A DNA stretch of 64,000 nucleotides from Candidatus Eisenbergiella stercoravium (GTDB lineage Bacteria; Bacillota; Clostridia; Lachnospirales; Lachnospiraceae). Location of the stretch: contig DXHY01000060.1 in NCBI GenBank assembly GCA_019113175.1, positions 1 to 64,000 on the forward strand. The letters run 5' to 3'. The translations under genes and the position numbers were made by a program. Under the pieces are notes generated by a model. The model saw only the letters and a program-made list of their open reading frames with translations, did not search any database and was not told where the DNA came from. Of the stretch, positions 17,653 to 26,220 are shown in pieces (within the stretch, counting starts at the first letter, position 1; every line of letters begins with the position of its first letter).

Positions 17653-18279
17653 TTGAGCGCATTATACGGAGATTACAGCGACGAGGAGCTGATCAGCCTG
17701 CTTCGTGATGGCAGGCGGGATATTACGGACTATATCATGGAAAAGTACAAGGGAATGGTGAAGGCGAAGGCAAAGTCCATGTTCCTTTTGGGCGGGGACA
17801 GTGACGACCTGATCCAGGAGGGGATGATCGGTCTGTTCAAGGCTGTCAGGGACTATGACAGCGGCAGGGACGCCAGCTTTTCCACCTTCGCGGAGCTGTG
17901 CGTGTCCCGGCAGATGTATACGGCAGTGCAGGCGTCCACAAGGAAAAAGCATATGCCGTTGAATACCTATATTTCTCTTTACGATTCCCAGGGAGAGACA
18001 GAGGAAGCGGAGCTCGTGAACGCGATTCCGGCCGAAAGTGAGAAAAGTCCGGAGGAGCTCATCATAGACCGGGAGAACGTGGAGCTTCTGGAGCAGACCA
18101 TCGAGAAGGAACTGAGTGCCTTTGAAAAACAGGTGCTGGACCTGTATATCACGGGGATGCGGACGCCGCAGATCGCAAGAGTGCTGGGAAGGGATGCCAA
18201 AAGCACGGATAACGCGCTGTCACGAATCAGGAGCAAGCTGAGAAAGGCGATAGGCGATGAAGGAAGAAAAAGGAAATGA
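17653..18279 (+). CDS. sigH: RNA polymerase sporulation sigma factor SigH
   Basis: This 208-residue sigma-70 family protein resembles Spo0H, which drives early stationary-phase and sporulation transcription. Region 2 contains DDLIQEGMIGLFKAVRDYD and FSTFAELCVSRQMYTAVQ. Region 4 carries a helix-turn-helix (TPQIARVLGRDAKSTDNALSRIRSKLRK). B. subtilis SigH is 218 residues. Translation starts at TTG (17653) with GAAGGAG six bases upstream; no ATG fits the conserved N-terminus. The position after mrnC and rlmB is the conserved Firmicute arrangement. Confidence 0.9.
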   Translation: MSALYGDYSDEELISLLRDGRRDITDYIMEKYKGMVKAKAKSMFLLGGDSDDLIQEGMIGLFKAVRDYDSGRDASFSTFAELCVSRQMYTAVQASTRKKHMPLNTYISLYDSQGETEEAELVNAIPAESEKSPEELIIDRENVELLEQTIEKELSAFEKQVLDLYITGMRTPQIARVLGRDAKSTDNALSRIRSKLRKAIGDEGRKRK

Positions 18280-18283
18280 CCAC

Positions 18284-19675
18284 ATGATCAAGTTGAATTT
18301 TGCCGGAATACATACCAGACAGGAGCTGCATGAATATCTGGAGGAAAAGCTGCAGCTGCCCCGCACTCAGGGAGAGAGTCTGGATAATATTTACGATTTT
18401 CTGACCATGGCAGCCGGACGGCTGCATATTATTGTGGAAGGGATATCCCGGAATCATTCCAGACTGAGCGGATATCTGGATGGTGTGGTCAGGACGCTGC
18501 GCGCGGCAGAGGCTGTGACAGAAGGGCTGACGCTGGAGGTAAGGGAGCAGATGGATGCGGATAAGGAATGGCTGGATAATCCGGCTGTTGTGGAGCAGTC
18601 CTGTGCTTTCCATCGTCCGGTCATGCTGGAGCTTGGAGAGGATCCGGTGCCCGTTTCCGGACAGGAGGGACTGTTTTACCGCGCAGAAGGAATGCCATAT
18701 CTGCGGCTGTGCTTTGCAAATGCCGCGGATGTACAGATTGAGATCAGCGGAGTACGATATCCTTTCCTGGAAACGGATAAGGATGTGTGGACGGTGGATC
18801 TGCCGCTGGATTCCGGCTTTTATTACGTAAGCCTGTACGTGGATAACTGCCTGGTACTGAGCCCTTTCCTGCCCATTGGATATGGCTGCTGCCGGCCGAT
18901 CAATTTCCTGGAGATAGGGCCGATGGAGGACTTCTGCCTTATGAGGAATGTGCCGCACGGGACGATCCGGCATGAGTATCTGAATTCCACCGTGACGGGC
19001 AGAACGGAGACCTGTATCTGCTACGTACCTCCGGGCTATGAGGAAGGAGAAGAAGAATATCCGGTTCTGTACCTTCAGCATGGCTTCGGGGAGAATGAAA
19101 GGGGCTGGATCTGGCAGGGAAAAGTCAACCATATCATGGACAACCTGCTGGCGGAGAAAAGAACGGTTCCCATGCTGATCGTGATGGCGGATGGAATGGT
19201 GATGACGGATTGCGGGCCGGGAAAGATTCGGCTGAAGCAGGATCTGTTTCCGGAGGTGCTTGTTCAGGATATCATTCCCTTTATCGAAAAAAAATACAGG
19301 GTGAAAAAGGACAGACAGCACAGGGCCATGGCCGGGCTGTCCATGGGATCTGTTCAGACCAGCATGCTGCTCGGAAAGCATCCGGAGCTGTTCGCCTGGG
19401 GAGGGCTGTTTTCCGGCTTTCTGCACAACATCATGGGAGAGAACCCGGACGACAGCCATCTGGACACCATCAAAAAGCCGGAATTTTCTCAAAGCATGAA
19501 TCTTCTGTTCCGTGGCATGGGCAGACAGGATGGCTTCTGGAAAAAATTTGAGGAGGATGACGCTTTCTGTGAGAAATACGATGTGAAATGCGTGCGCCGG
19601 GAATATGAGGGCGGCCATGACTGGAACGTGTGGAGAAAGTGTATCCACGATTTTCTGCCGATGCTGTTCTGCTGA
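18284..19675 (+). CDS. Barstar-domain / esterase fusion protein
   Basis: This single uninterrupted 463-residue frame joins two unrelated parts. Residues 1-90 align by eye with barstar, the barnase inhibitor: TRQELHEYLEEKLQLP, then GESLDNIYDFLT, the counterpart of barstar's LD-x3-D-x-LT core; the paired tyrosines before it are absent. Residues from about 120 form an Ig-like esterase N-terminal domain and then an alpha/beta hydrolase of the putative esterase (EsteraseD/FaeE-like) family. It has YVPPGYEEGEEEYPVLYLQHG, the nucleophile S353 in AGLSMGS, and H445 in GGHDWNVW. No signal peptide is present, so it is cytoplasmic. The ATG at 18284 with AAGGAA upstream lies 4 bp after sigH. Function of the fusion is unknown. 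Confidence 0.85.
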   Translation: MIKLNFAGIHTRQELHEYLEEKLQLPRTQGESLDNIYDFLTMAAGRLHIIVEGISRNHSRLSGYLDGVVRTLRAAEAVTEGLTLEVREQMDADKEWLDNPAVVEQSCAFHRPVMLELGEDPVPVSGQEGLFYRAEGMPYLRLCFANAADVQIEISGVRYPFLETDKDVWTVDLPLDSGFYYVSLYVDNCLVLSPFLPIGYGCCRPINFLEIGPMEDFCLMRNVPHGTIRHEYLNSTVTGRTETCICYVPPGYEEGEEEYPVLYLQHGFGENERGWIWQGKVNHIMDNLLAEKRTVPMLIVMADGMVMTDCGPGKIRLKQDLFPEVLVQDIIPFIEKKYRVKKDRQHRAMAGLSMGSVQTSMLLGKHPELFAWGGLFSGFLHNIMGENPDDSHLDTIKKPEFSQSMNLLFRGMGRQDGFWKKFEEDDAFCEKYDVKCVRREYEGGHDWNVWRKCIHDFLPMLFC

Positions 19676-19723
19676 ACGGGAGCCTTAAAACCACATAAAT
19701 GTGGTAAAAATTTCCCATAAGGG

Positions 19724-19752
19724 TTGGCACGGAAGTTTCTGCCATATATAAT
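19724..19752 (+). promoter_or_regulatory. SigA promoter of the 19845 gene
   Basis: TTGGCA (19724-19729), a 17-bp spacer and TATAAT (19747-19752) form a good housekeeping promoter about 90 bp upstream of the next gene. Confidence 0.7.
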
Positions 19753-19844
19753 AGACTGCAAGTGGCGGTTATACCGGCAGGGTTCATGACAGAACCGGGC
19801 AGAAAAAGGATGGCCGGATGGCTGCCTGCAGTGGAGGAGACACG

Positions 19845-20249
19845 ATGGAAAGAACAGTGGATGCGGAAAAAATGAACGAACTACAGGAGAAAAGAAAGGC
19901 TGCTGTTGAGGCTGTAAAAGGCTGTGAAAAGCCGGAGGAGCTTGGACCGCTTCTGTGGAGAGTGATTGAGCTGTATGCCGGAGAACCCTTTTTTACAAGC
20001 AAGCAGCTTCCCTTTACCTATACTGTCAGGGGGAGGGAGCTGTTCTGTGACCGAAAGGAAAAGTCGATCACAGAAGCCACTTTTGCGCGTGCCTATGCAA
20101 AGATTCAGTCGGCAAAGGCGGCCGGGGACCCTATTAAGGGGCCGAAGAAGCTCTGCATGTTCGGTGCGCCCTATATCTGGGGGATTTTGAAGGGAACGGG
20201 ACTGGCTGGACTGGATGAGACGGACGGGCTTGAGATGCAGACTTTCTGA
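19845..20249 (+). CDS. Unrecognised small protein
   Basis: This 134-residue cytoplasmic protein starts at an ATG with GTGGAGGAG upstream. The N-terminal 45 residues are charged and probably helical (MNELQEKRKAAVEAVK). The centre contains PFFTSKQLPFTYTVRGRELFC, and the C-terminal third GPKKLCMFGAPYIWGILKGTGL. I do not recognise a domain. It has its own promoter and terminator, so it is a single-gene unit. It could be a nucleic-acid-associated or regulatory protein, but nothing in the sequence decides this. Confidence 0.7.
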   Translation: MERTVDAEKMNELQEKRKAAVEAVKGCEKPEELGPLLWRVIELYAGEPFFTSKQLPFTYTVRGRELFCDRKEKSITEATFARAYAKIQSAKAAGDPIKGPKKLCMFGAPYIWGILKGTGLAGLDETDGLEMQTF

Positions 20250-20299
20250 AAATGCCATGCCTGACTCAAAAAAAACGAAAAACAGGATTCTTTTCTTAT

Positions 20300-20351
20300 G
20301 TTTGGACATTCGGAAACAGAAAAAAAAATTCCCGGATGTCCAAACTTTTTT
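20300..20351 (+). terminator. Terminator after the 19845 gene
   Basis: A 14-bp stem (20300-20313 with 20332-20345, one G-T pair, GTTTGGACAT half-site) and an A-rich loop run into TTTTTT. It closes the single-gene unit. The following bases to 20500 carry only the ribosome site of the lipoprotein gene. Confidence 0.85.
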
Positions 20352-20500
20352 CTGCCCTTCCGCATCTTTAAAATGGAAAGCAAAAAAAGGTCGGGTATGG
20401 CCCGGCAATATAAAAGGGATACCGCCTGCAGAGCGGAGACCGGCATGAACACGGTTCATGCCTGAATTGCAGCCGCCTGTCGGCAGCAAAAGGAGGAAAC

Positions 20501-21112
20501 ATGAAAAAGAAATCAGTGATTGCAGCAGTGGGAATAATGAGTCTGTGGCTTGCGGCCTGCGGCCAGACGGGTGGAACCGGGAACGTGCAGACGGAGCCTT
20601 CCGTGGTGGAAACAGTGCAGGAAACGCAGAGCAGTGAGACAACGCCTGCCGTCGGAGAAACGCAGGCCGCGCAGACGGAGGGTCCTGCGGAGCCAACTGT
20701 TCCGGCACAGACAGAAATGGAAGAGGATTCAGAGACATCTTCTTCAGAAACGCGGCCTGCCGGCGGATACGAGGACAACTTTGCGGTTGACAGCGAGGCG
20801 GCTGCAGCGTTCGGAACTCGGGTAAAGGATGCCGTTGCAGCCCAGGATCTGGAAGCTCTGGCGGACCTGACGGCGTATCCGGTTTATGTGGGATTTACGG
20901 ATGGAAGCGTGAGTGTGGAGTCCAGAGAGGAATTCGTGGAACTGGGGGCAGAGCGGATTTTTACCCCTGAACTGGTGGAATCTGTGGAAAATGCGGATGT
21001 GGACAGTCTTACCCCCAGCATGGCAGGATTTGTCCTGGCGGCTGACAGCAAGCCGAACATTATTTTCGGAGTAGTGGACGGAGAGCTTGCCATTCAGGGT
21101 ATCAATTACTGA
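20501..21112 (+). CDS. Secreted lipoprotein of unknown function
   Basis: This 203-residue protein begins with a lipoprotein signal peptide; the lipobox LAAC places the lipidated cysteine at C20. A low-complexity Thr/Glu/Gln/Ser linker (about residues 25-88) separates the anchor from a globular domain of roughly 110 residues. That domain contains FGTRVKDAVAAQDLEALADL and ends in IIFGVVDGELAIQGINY. It resembles small NTF2-like or uncharacterised lipoproteins that recur in Lachnospiraceae, but I cannot name a function. AAAGGAGG precedes the ATG, and a terminator follows directly. Confidence 0.8.
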   Translation: MKKKSVIAAVGIMSLWLAACGQTGGTGNVQTEPSVVETVQETQSSETTPAVGETQAAQTEGPAEPTVPAQTEMEEDSETSSSETRPAGGYEDNFAVDSEAAAAFGTRVKDAVAAQDLEALADLTAYPVYVGFTDGSVSVESREEFVELGAERIFTPELVESVENADVDSLTPSMAGFVLAADSKPNIIFGVVDGELAIQGINY

Positions 21113-21130
21113 ATTGAAATATAGGATGAG

Positions 21131-21200
21131 AACGGGCATATCCGGAAGAGTTCCGTGCTTTTGGGCACAGGGATTCAGAGGATATGCCTGTTTTATTTTT
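21131..21200 (+). terminator. Terminator after the lipoprotein gene
   Basis: A 13-bp stem (21131-21143 with 21180-21192; GGGCATATCC half-site) with a 36-nt loop ends in a TTTT-A-TTTTT run. Confidence 0.75.
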
Positions 21201-21557
21201 AAAAAAAGAGGAAAATAACGGATTGCCAATGATGCAATCGGATGAAAAATGTGTTATGCTTTCAGACGTAGCGGAAACCATGACAGAATGGAAAACCTGA
21301 AGGCCTGTGAACAACAGAGAATTAAACAGTGAATGCTGGCATGGACCAGCTGTGCCGGCCGCATGGCAGGGCGGCACAGGCGGATGTACTGAAGGAGCCT
21401 GGGATTCTGAACGGACGGGAATATGGGAACCGGCGGTTCGGCAGGTTGGATTACCTGGAACGGGTCTGCCATGCAAACCCCTGCGGTTCAGTAAAAGCGG
21501 AGATGCCGGGGGTAAGAGATGGTATGCGACGCATTTTGTGGAGAAAAAGAGGAAATG
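21201..21557 (+). other. Gene-free structured leader before the corrinoid operon
   Basis: This 357-bp stretch has no convincing gene. Several short inverted repeats occur: GCTGG 21335-21339 with CCAGC 21346-21350, TGTGCCG 21351-21357 with CGGCACA 21372-21378, and GGCAG 21440-21444 with CTGCC 21466-21470. This suggests a folded leader RNA in front of two corrinoid-related genes. I could not match it to the conserved core of the cobalamin riboswitch. Confidence 0.35.
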
Positions 21558-22241
21558 ATGATAAAAGCCGGTTCAGACAGTACAATCATGGAATACAGGC
21601 TTCATCTGGCTCTGACCCCGAAGGAGCTGGAAGAGACGGCAGAGAAATACCATTTTTCCGGGATGGATGTAAGGACAGGCACGGAAGAACTTCAGGGAAT
21701 CCATGAAATGCTGTGTAAGGCGGCAGACTGCCGGGCAGTCTGTATGGTGGAGAAAGAAAAAATGGAGGCGGAGGCTGTTCTTACACTGGGCGCACAGGTG
21801 GATGCGCTTCAGGAGGAATATCAGAAGCAGGGGCTTTTGATGGAAGCTTATCTGACGGACTGTCTGTGCAGGGAGCTTCTGCGGAAGGGAAACCGGGCAC
21901 TGGACGAACGCATACAGGAGCGGATGAATCTGTATGCCGTTCGTTACCTCTTTCCGGGACAGAATCTGCCGCTGGAGGAAATGGAGAGGATTTTTCTCTG
22001 CTTCGACGGAAAGGCTCCGGTGAAGCTGCACCCCGGCTTTGTGCTGGTTCCCAGGCAGAGCGTGGCATACAGAATCGTGCTTTCCGACAGGGAGCCGGAA
22101 ACCTGTGCGGATATCTGCGCAGATTGCGTTAGACGCGCATCCTGTGAGAGATATACATCCGGTGAGAGGTATGGAAACCGGGAAAAGGGGGCGGATGACG
22201 CTTTTCCCAATACAGATTTGCAACCTTCAGATTTTCATTGA
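21558..22241 (+). CDS. Corrinoid-associated protein resembling the B12-methionine synthase activation domain
   Basis: This 227-residue cytoplasmic protein reads like the small stand-alone relatives of the cobalamin-dependent methionine synthase activation domain found in clostridia. The middle holds AVLTLGAQVDALQEEYQKQG and LMEAYLTDCLCRELL, then a YLFPGQNLPLEEME block, and LVPRQSVAYRIVLSD near the end. A cysteine cluster follows (C-x3-C-x2-C-x5-C, CADICADCVRRASC), which may bind a metal or cluster. The next gene, 27 bp downstream, is a corrinoid adenosyltransferase, which supports a corrinoid role. The start at 21558 is chosen for spacing from AGAGGA; 21555 is possible. Family assignment is from memory of sequence pattern and is moderate. 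Confidence 0.6.
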   Translation: MIKAGSDSTIMEYRLHLALTPKELEETAEKYHFSGMDVRTGTEELQGIHEMLCKAADCRAVCMVEKEKMEAEAVLTLGAQVDALQEEYQKQGLLMEAYLTDCLCRELLRKGNRALDERIQERMNLYAVRYLFPGQNLPLEEMERIFLCFDGKAPVKLHPGFVLVPRQSVAYRIVLSDREPETCADICADCVRRASCERYTSGERYGNREKGADDAFPNTDLQPSDFH

Positions 22242-22268
22242 CGTATTGCAGCAGGAATGGAGGAAAGA

Positions 22269-22805
22269 ATGGAAAAAGGTCTGATACATTTATATACAGG
22301 AGAGGGAAAGGGAAAAACTACGGCTGCAGTCGGGCTTGCGGTGCGTGCTGCAGGCGTGGGAAAGCGGGTGATTTTTCTTCAGTTCATGAAGGGAAGGGAC
22401 ACGGGAGAGCTTCATGCGCTGGATAAACTGCCGGGAATTGAAATTTTAAGAAGTGAAAAGGATTTCGGATTCTATTTTCAGATGACGGAGGAACAGAAGG
22501 AGGAGCTGACCCGCATTCATAACGGCCTTTTGGAGCAGGCCTTCAACCGGACTGCTGCCGGAGAAGCGGACGTTGTTGTGCTGGATGAGGTGAGCTATCC
22601 CATAAACTGGAAGCTTCTTGATGAAACGCTTTTGCGGAGGCTTCTGAGCCGGGAGGATGATAAGCCGTATTTTCCGGAAATCGTCTGCACCGGAAGAGAC
22701 CCGCAGGAATGGCTTGTGGACTGTGCGGATTATGTGACCAGAATGGAGTGCGTAAAGCATCCATTTGACAGGGGGATCGGCGCGAGGGAAGGAATCGAGT
22801 ATTGA
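22269..22805 (+). CDS. cobO: Cob(I)yrinic acid a,c-diamide adenosyltransferase
   Basis: This 178-residue CobA/CobO/BtuR-type enzyme transfers the adenosyl group of ATP to the cobalt of reduced corrinoids, forming adenosylcobalamin precursors. The N-terminal P-loop is YTGEGKGKTTAAVGLAVRA. Also visible are VIFLQFMKG, VVVLDEVSYPI and a late VCTGRDPQEWL. The start at 22269 follows GGAGGAAAG at the right distance; 22257 is in frame but worse. It is coupled to the corrinoid-associated gene upstream and overlaps the GH20 open frame downstream. Confidence 0.92.
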   Translation: MEKGLIHLYTGEGKGKTTAAVGLAVRAAGVGKRVIFLQFMKGRDTGELHALDKLPGIEILRSEKDFGFYFQMTEEQKEELTRIHNGLLEQAFNRTAAGEADVVVLDEVSYPINWKLLDETLLRRLLSREDDKPYFPEIVCTGRDPQEWLVDCADYVTRMECVKHPFDRGIGAREGIEY

Positions 22806-22825
22806 CCGCAAAGAAAGGAAAGTGC

Positions 22826-25348
22826 ATGCGAAAGCGGCGTTTGAAAGCAGAGGGGGAGCACATGGGGGGCGTTGGAAAAATAAGGAAAAAGAGAACCGGT
22901 ACTGTGCGTTCCGGCCGCTTTTGCTGCTTCCGGCTGCTTTTGCTGTTTCTTCTGCTTTTGGCGGCGGCAGGGCTGCTCCTTGACGGGGATGATCCGAAAA
23001 AAAGCGGTGCAGGAGCGGAAGGTACGGGTGTCTTTCCGGCGGACTCCTTTCCGGTTGGAAGCGTGACGGGAGCAGAGCTTGTAAATCTTGCTCTGCAGGA
23101 AGGCGTGACGGTGACGGCGGACAGTGTGGAAACAGAAACATTTTCGCCGGAAAAGGCGGCGGACGGAAACCGGACCGATTCATCCAGCCGCTGGTCTTCT
23201 GCCAATGAAACGGGGCAGCCTGTCCACTGGCTGATGTTCGAATTCGCGGAGGAAAAACAGGTTTCCTTCGTGCGTCTGTACTGGGAACGGCTGAATGTGG
23301 AGGGCTTTGTGCTGGAAAGCTCCCGGGACGGAGAGAACTGGACTATGGCTGCAGAAATCACGGAAAGCCCGGAAGCGAACGAGCAGTGTATCGTGCTGGA
23401 CAATCCGGTTCCGGGGAGGTATTTCCGCATCCGCACCACTGCGGTATCCGACAGTGAGGAAAATCAGTATCTTTACTATCAGAACGTTTCTCTGATGGAG
23501 GCAGAGCTGTATGAGGAGGTTCCGCTGAGCTGGTCCCTTGGTGAACTGTCGGTGGAAACAGCGGAAGACGGAAACCGCCGTCTCATATTTCCTTCAGTAC
23601 CGGCGGACGTGGAAATTGAGATCGCGGGAGCAGATTATGAGCAGGTGATCGGGCCGGATGGCACGATTTATCCCACGGTGGAGGAAAAAGAGGTGGAGGT
23701 GGGCTTCCTTCTCACCAGGAACGGCGTGTCTGAGGAGACGCCAGGCTATGTGGTAACGGTTCCGGCGGCGCAGCCAGCAGCACAGGGGGATTCTCAGAAG
23801 CCTTCGCCGCAGGAAGAAGCGGAGAGCGCCACAAACCCACGTCCCTCCATCACGCCGGAGGCAGCGGAATGGCGCGGAGGCAGCGGAACCTTTTCTCCGC
23901 GGGAAGACAGCCGGATTCTGGTGGATGAAAAATGGCAGGAGGAGGCTGCGTCAGCTCTGTCCTCTCTGCAGACGGTGCTGAAGGCAGCAGCCGGTCATTC
24001 GGATTCTGACAGCGGAGAGATACAGATACTCATTGGTACGAAGGCGGAGATGCAGGAAGGAGACATTTATCTGGGAATCGCGCCGGAGAAGCTGGGACTT
24101 GGCGAAGAAGGCTATCTGTGTGAAATCCGCCCGGACGGAATCACCCTGCTGGCACAGGAAAGAAGAGGCATGATCTGGGGCGTGAATACGCTCTGTCAGC
24201 TTTTGGGCGCGGAAGCTGCGGGGACAAAAAAATCTGAACCCAGAAGCGCGGAACCGGAAGGAATCGCCTGCGGCGTCATTCGGGACTATCCGCGCTATTC
24301 TGTTCGGGGCTTCTCCATCGATATCGGAAGAAAAATGGTTTCCATGGAGACGCTCCGAAAAATGGTGCTGGAGCTTTCGGCAAATAAGATGAACACGCTG
24401 GGCGTGCATCTAAACGATAACGAGATTCTGTCCACCAGTGGGAAAAACGACAGCATTGCGAACGCTTTTACCGCTTATTCCGGTTTCCGCCTGGAATCCT
24501 CCCTGCAGAATGAAAGGGGGGAGAAAATTACTTCTCAGGACGGAGCCTTCACCAAAGAGGAATGGAAGGAATTCACCGAATGGGCAGCCGGCCTGGGCGT
24601 GGAGGTGGTGCCGGAAATCGATACACCGGCGCACAGCCTTGCCATCACAAAGGTATTCCCGGAGACCGCGCTTGCGGACGAGCCGGAGAATGTGGATCAG
24701 CTGGATCTGTCCAAAACGGATACGATTTCTCTCATGGAAGGGCTCTGGAAGGAATACCTGGACGGAGCGGAGCCTGTTTTTGCCGAAGGGGGAACCGTGC
24801 ACATCGGCATGGATGAGTATTTCGGAAATGCGCAGGATTATAAGGCCTATATGCAGAGACTGATCAGCCTGGTAACGGAAAGCGGACGGAGCGTCCGGAT
24901 GTGGGGAAGTCTGAGCCTGATTGAGCAGGCGAATGGGAAAGCCGCACAGGAAGGACAGTCCGCCTACAGACTGTGGAACGGGGAAGAGGAGGGAGCAGTT
25001 TCTCCGGAACAGATTCAGGTACAGGTCTGGAGCTCTCAGTGGGCGGACCCGCAGGAAACCTACCGGGCGGGCTATACGGTTATCAATTCCCTGAACAGCA
25101 GCCTGTACATCATTCCGGGCGGCGGCTACGATTCTCTGGATCTGGGGGCTCTTTCAGACTGGGAGCCAAATGAATATCCCATGGGTGGAGAGACCCAGGT
25201 GCTCCCGGCATGGTCTCCGCGGGCGGCAGGAGCCATCTACTGCCTGTGGAACGACACCATCGGCAGCCTGGAGGCGGGAATTACCGAAGAAGGAATCTAT
25301 GACCGGTTTCTGGAGCCGCTTTCGCTGCTGTCCGGAAAGCTGTGGTAA
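22826..25348 (+). CDS. Membrane-anchored GH20 beta-N-acetylhexosaminidase with discoidin-like domain
   Basis: This 840-residue protein has a basic N-terminus and one hydrophobic segment (about residues 35-52, LLLLFLLLLAAAGLLL), so it is probably anchored outside the cell. Residues about 85-235 resemble an F5/8-type (CBM32-like) carbohydrate-binding domain (AADGNRTDSSSRWSS, YFRIRTTAVS). The GH20 catalytic region starts near residue 490 (YSVRGFSIDIGRKMVS), with VVPEIDTPAHSLA and the catalytic Asp-Glu pair D663-E664 in HIGMDEYFG. Substrate-assisted release of terminal GlcNAc/GalNAc or lacto-N-biose from host glycans is expected. The start could instead be the ATG at 22862. Its 3' end overlaps the opposing AraC gene by 52 bp. 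Confidence 0.88.
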   Translation: MRKRRLKAEGEHMGGVGKIRKKRTGTVRSGRFCCFRLLLLFLLLLAAAGLLLDGDDPKKSGAGAEGTGVFPADSFPVGSVTGAELVNLALQEGVTVTADSVETETFSPEKAADGNRTDSSSRWSSANETGQPVHWLMFEFAEEKQVSFVRLYWERLNVEGFVLESSRDGENWTMAAEITESPEANEQCIVLDNPVPGRYFRIRTTAVSDSEENQYLYYQNVSLMEAELYEEVPLSWSLGELSVETAEDGNRRLIFPSVPADVEIEIAGADYEQVIGPDGTIYPTVEEKEVEVGFLLTRNGVSEETPGYVVTVPAAQPAAQGDSQKPSPQEEAESATNPRPSITPEAAEWRGGSGTFSPREDSRILVDEKWQEEAASALSSLQTVLKAAAGHSDSDSGEIQILIGTKAEMQEGDIYLGIAPEKLGLGEEGYLCEIRPDGITLLAQERRGMIWGVNTLCQLLGAEAAGTKKSEPRSAEPEGIACGVIRDYPRYSVRGFSIDIGRKMVSMETLRKMVLELSANKMNTLGVHLNDNEILSTSGKNDSIANAFTAYSGFRLESSLQNERGEKITSQDGAFTKEEWKEFTEWAAGLGVEVVPEIDTPAHSLAITKVFPETALADEPENVDQLDLSKTDTISLMEGLWKEYLDGAEPVFAEGGTVHIGMDEYFGNAQDYKAYMQRLISLVTESGRSVRMWGSLSLIEQANGKAAQEGQSAYRLWNGEEEGAVSPEQIQVQVWSSQWADPQETYRAGYTVINSLNSSLYIIPGGGYDSLDLGALSDWEPNEYPMGGETQVLPAWSPRAAGAIYCLWNDTIGSLEAGITEEGIYDRFLEPLSLLSGKLW

Positions 25349-26220
25349 ACGCCCTCCTTCCGGTACTGCCTCGGGCTGATGTGATAATAATTTTTAAAGG
25401 CTGAAGAAAAATGTTCGATGGAGGAATAGCCCAGATCCTCCGCCACGGAGGTGATGCTCCGGGAGGTATCGGAAAGCAGGATGGCCGCGGCGGACATGCG
25501 GGCTTCCGCTTTTTTCTGGAGGAAGGTTTTGCCGTACTGACGCTGCAGAAGGCGCTCCGTCTGCCTGGCGCCAAGGCCGAGCCTGCCCGCCAGATCCTCC
25601 AGCGACAGGTTCCTGTACTCATAAAGGAAATATTCCTCAATGATAAAAGCGGTTTTGTCCGCGGCTGCGGAAAGGCTTGCAGCCTTCGGATGGCCGCTTT
25701 TTTCATAATTTTCAAAGTTGCGTACCAGACTGACCAGAAGCTGTCGCAGCAGCGCTTCCACCTGAAAAATGCAGCCCGTCCTCCGGCTCTGCAGCTCTTC
25801 AAAAATCTCCATCATCAGCGCCCCGGCTTTCTGCGTATCCTGACCGAACCAGAAGGGGGTGTTTTCAAAGACGGAAAGCAGCTCCTCTTCCCCTGTGGAA
25901 AAGGAGGAGCTGCTTTTCCTCCTTTTTTCCGTTTTCAGATAAATGCAGTATTCGCACATGGGATCCTCCAGAAGCGGACTCTGCGCGTGCTCCACATGAG
26001 GCCCGGTGACATAGAGGGTGCCGGGTATGACCTCATGATAAACGCCGTCTATGAGCGCCCGCCCGCGGCCCTGCGGAATATAGTGGATCTCATAGCTGCC
26101 GTTCCCGTGGGAATGGCTGGGAATGGAACGCTCAAACCTTTCATAGACAAAATTCAGCGTATGAAAGCGGGTATCCGCGATGGTAAAATGAATATCTGCG
26201 TCCTTGTAGTCTGTCCACAT
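25297..26220 (-). CDS. AraC-family transcriptional regulator
   Basis: This 307-residue regulator has an N-terminal cupin-like sensor domain (SHSHGNGSYEIHYIPQGRGRAL, with VIPGTLYVTGPHVEHAQ). Two C-terminal helix-turn-helix motifs follow (SLEDLAGRLGLGARQTERLL and SITSVAEDLGYSSIEHFSSAF). It faces away from the alcohol dehydrogenase-fucosidase operon across a 660-bp gap and converges with the GH20 gene. It is therefore the likely sugar-responsive controller of one or both. Its 3' end overlaps the GH20 3' end by 52 bp. Confidence 0.88.
   Translation of the reverse strand: MWTDYKDADIHFTIADTRFHTLNFVYERFERSIPSHSHGNGSYEIHYIPQGRGRALIDGVYHEVIPGTLYVTGPHVEHAQSPLLEDPMCEYCIYLKTEKRRKSSSSFSTGEEELLSVFENTPFWFGQDTQKAGALMMEIFEELQSRRTGCIFQVEALLRQLLVSLVRNFENYEKSGHPKAASLSAAADKTAFIIEEYFLYEYRNLSLEDLAGRLGLGARQTERLLQRQYGKTFLQKKAEARMSAAAILLSDTSRSITSVAEDLGYSSIEHFSSAFKNYYHISPRQYRKEGVYHSFPDSSESGSRNRS

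Noticed and set aside
18284-18560. Barstar as part of a toxin-immunity pair
   Set aside because: No ribonuclease or polymorphic-toxin gene is adjacent, and the domain is continuous with an esterase.
21201-21557. Cobalamin riboswitch before the corrinoid genes
   Set aside because: The expected conserved core and B12-box could not be found by eye; only generic inverted repeats are present.
21307-21558. Small open frames before the corrinoid operon
   Set aside because: No ribosome site, no recognisable sequence, and they overlap inverted repeats.
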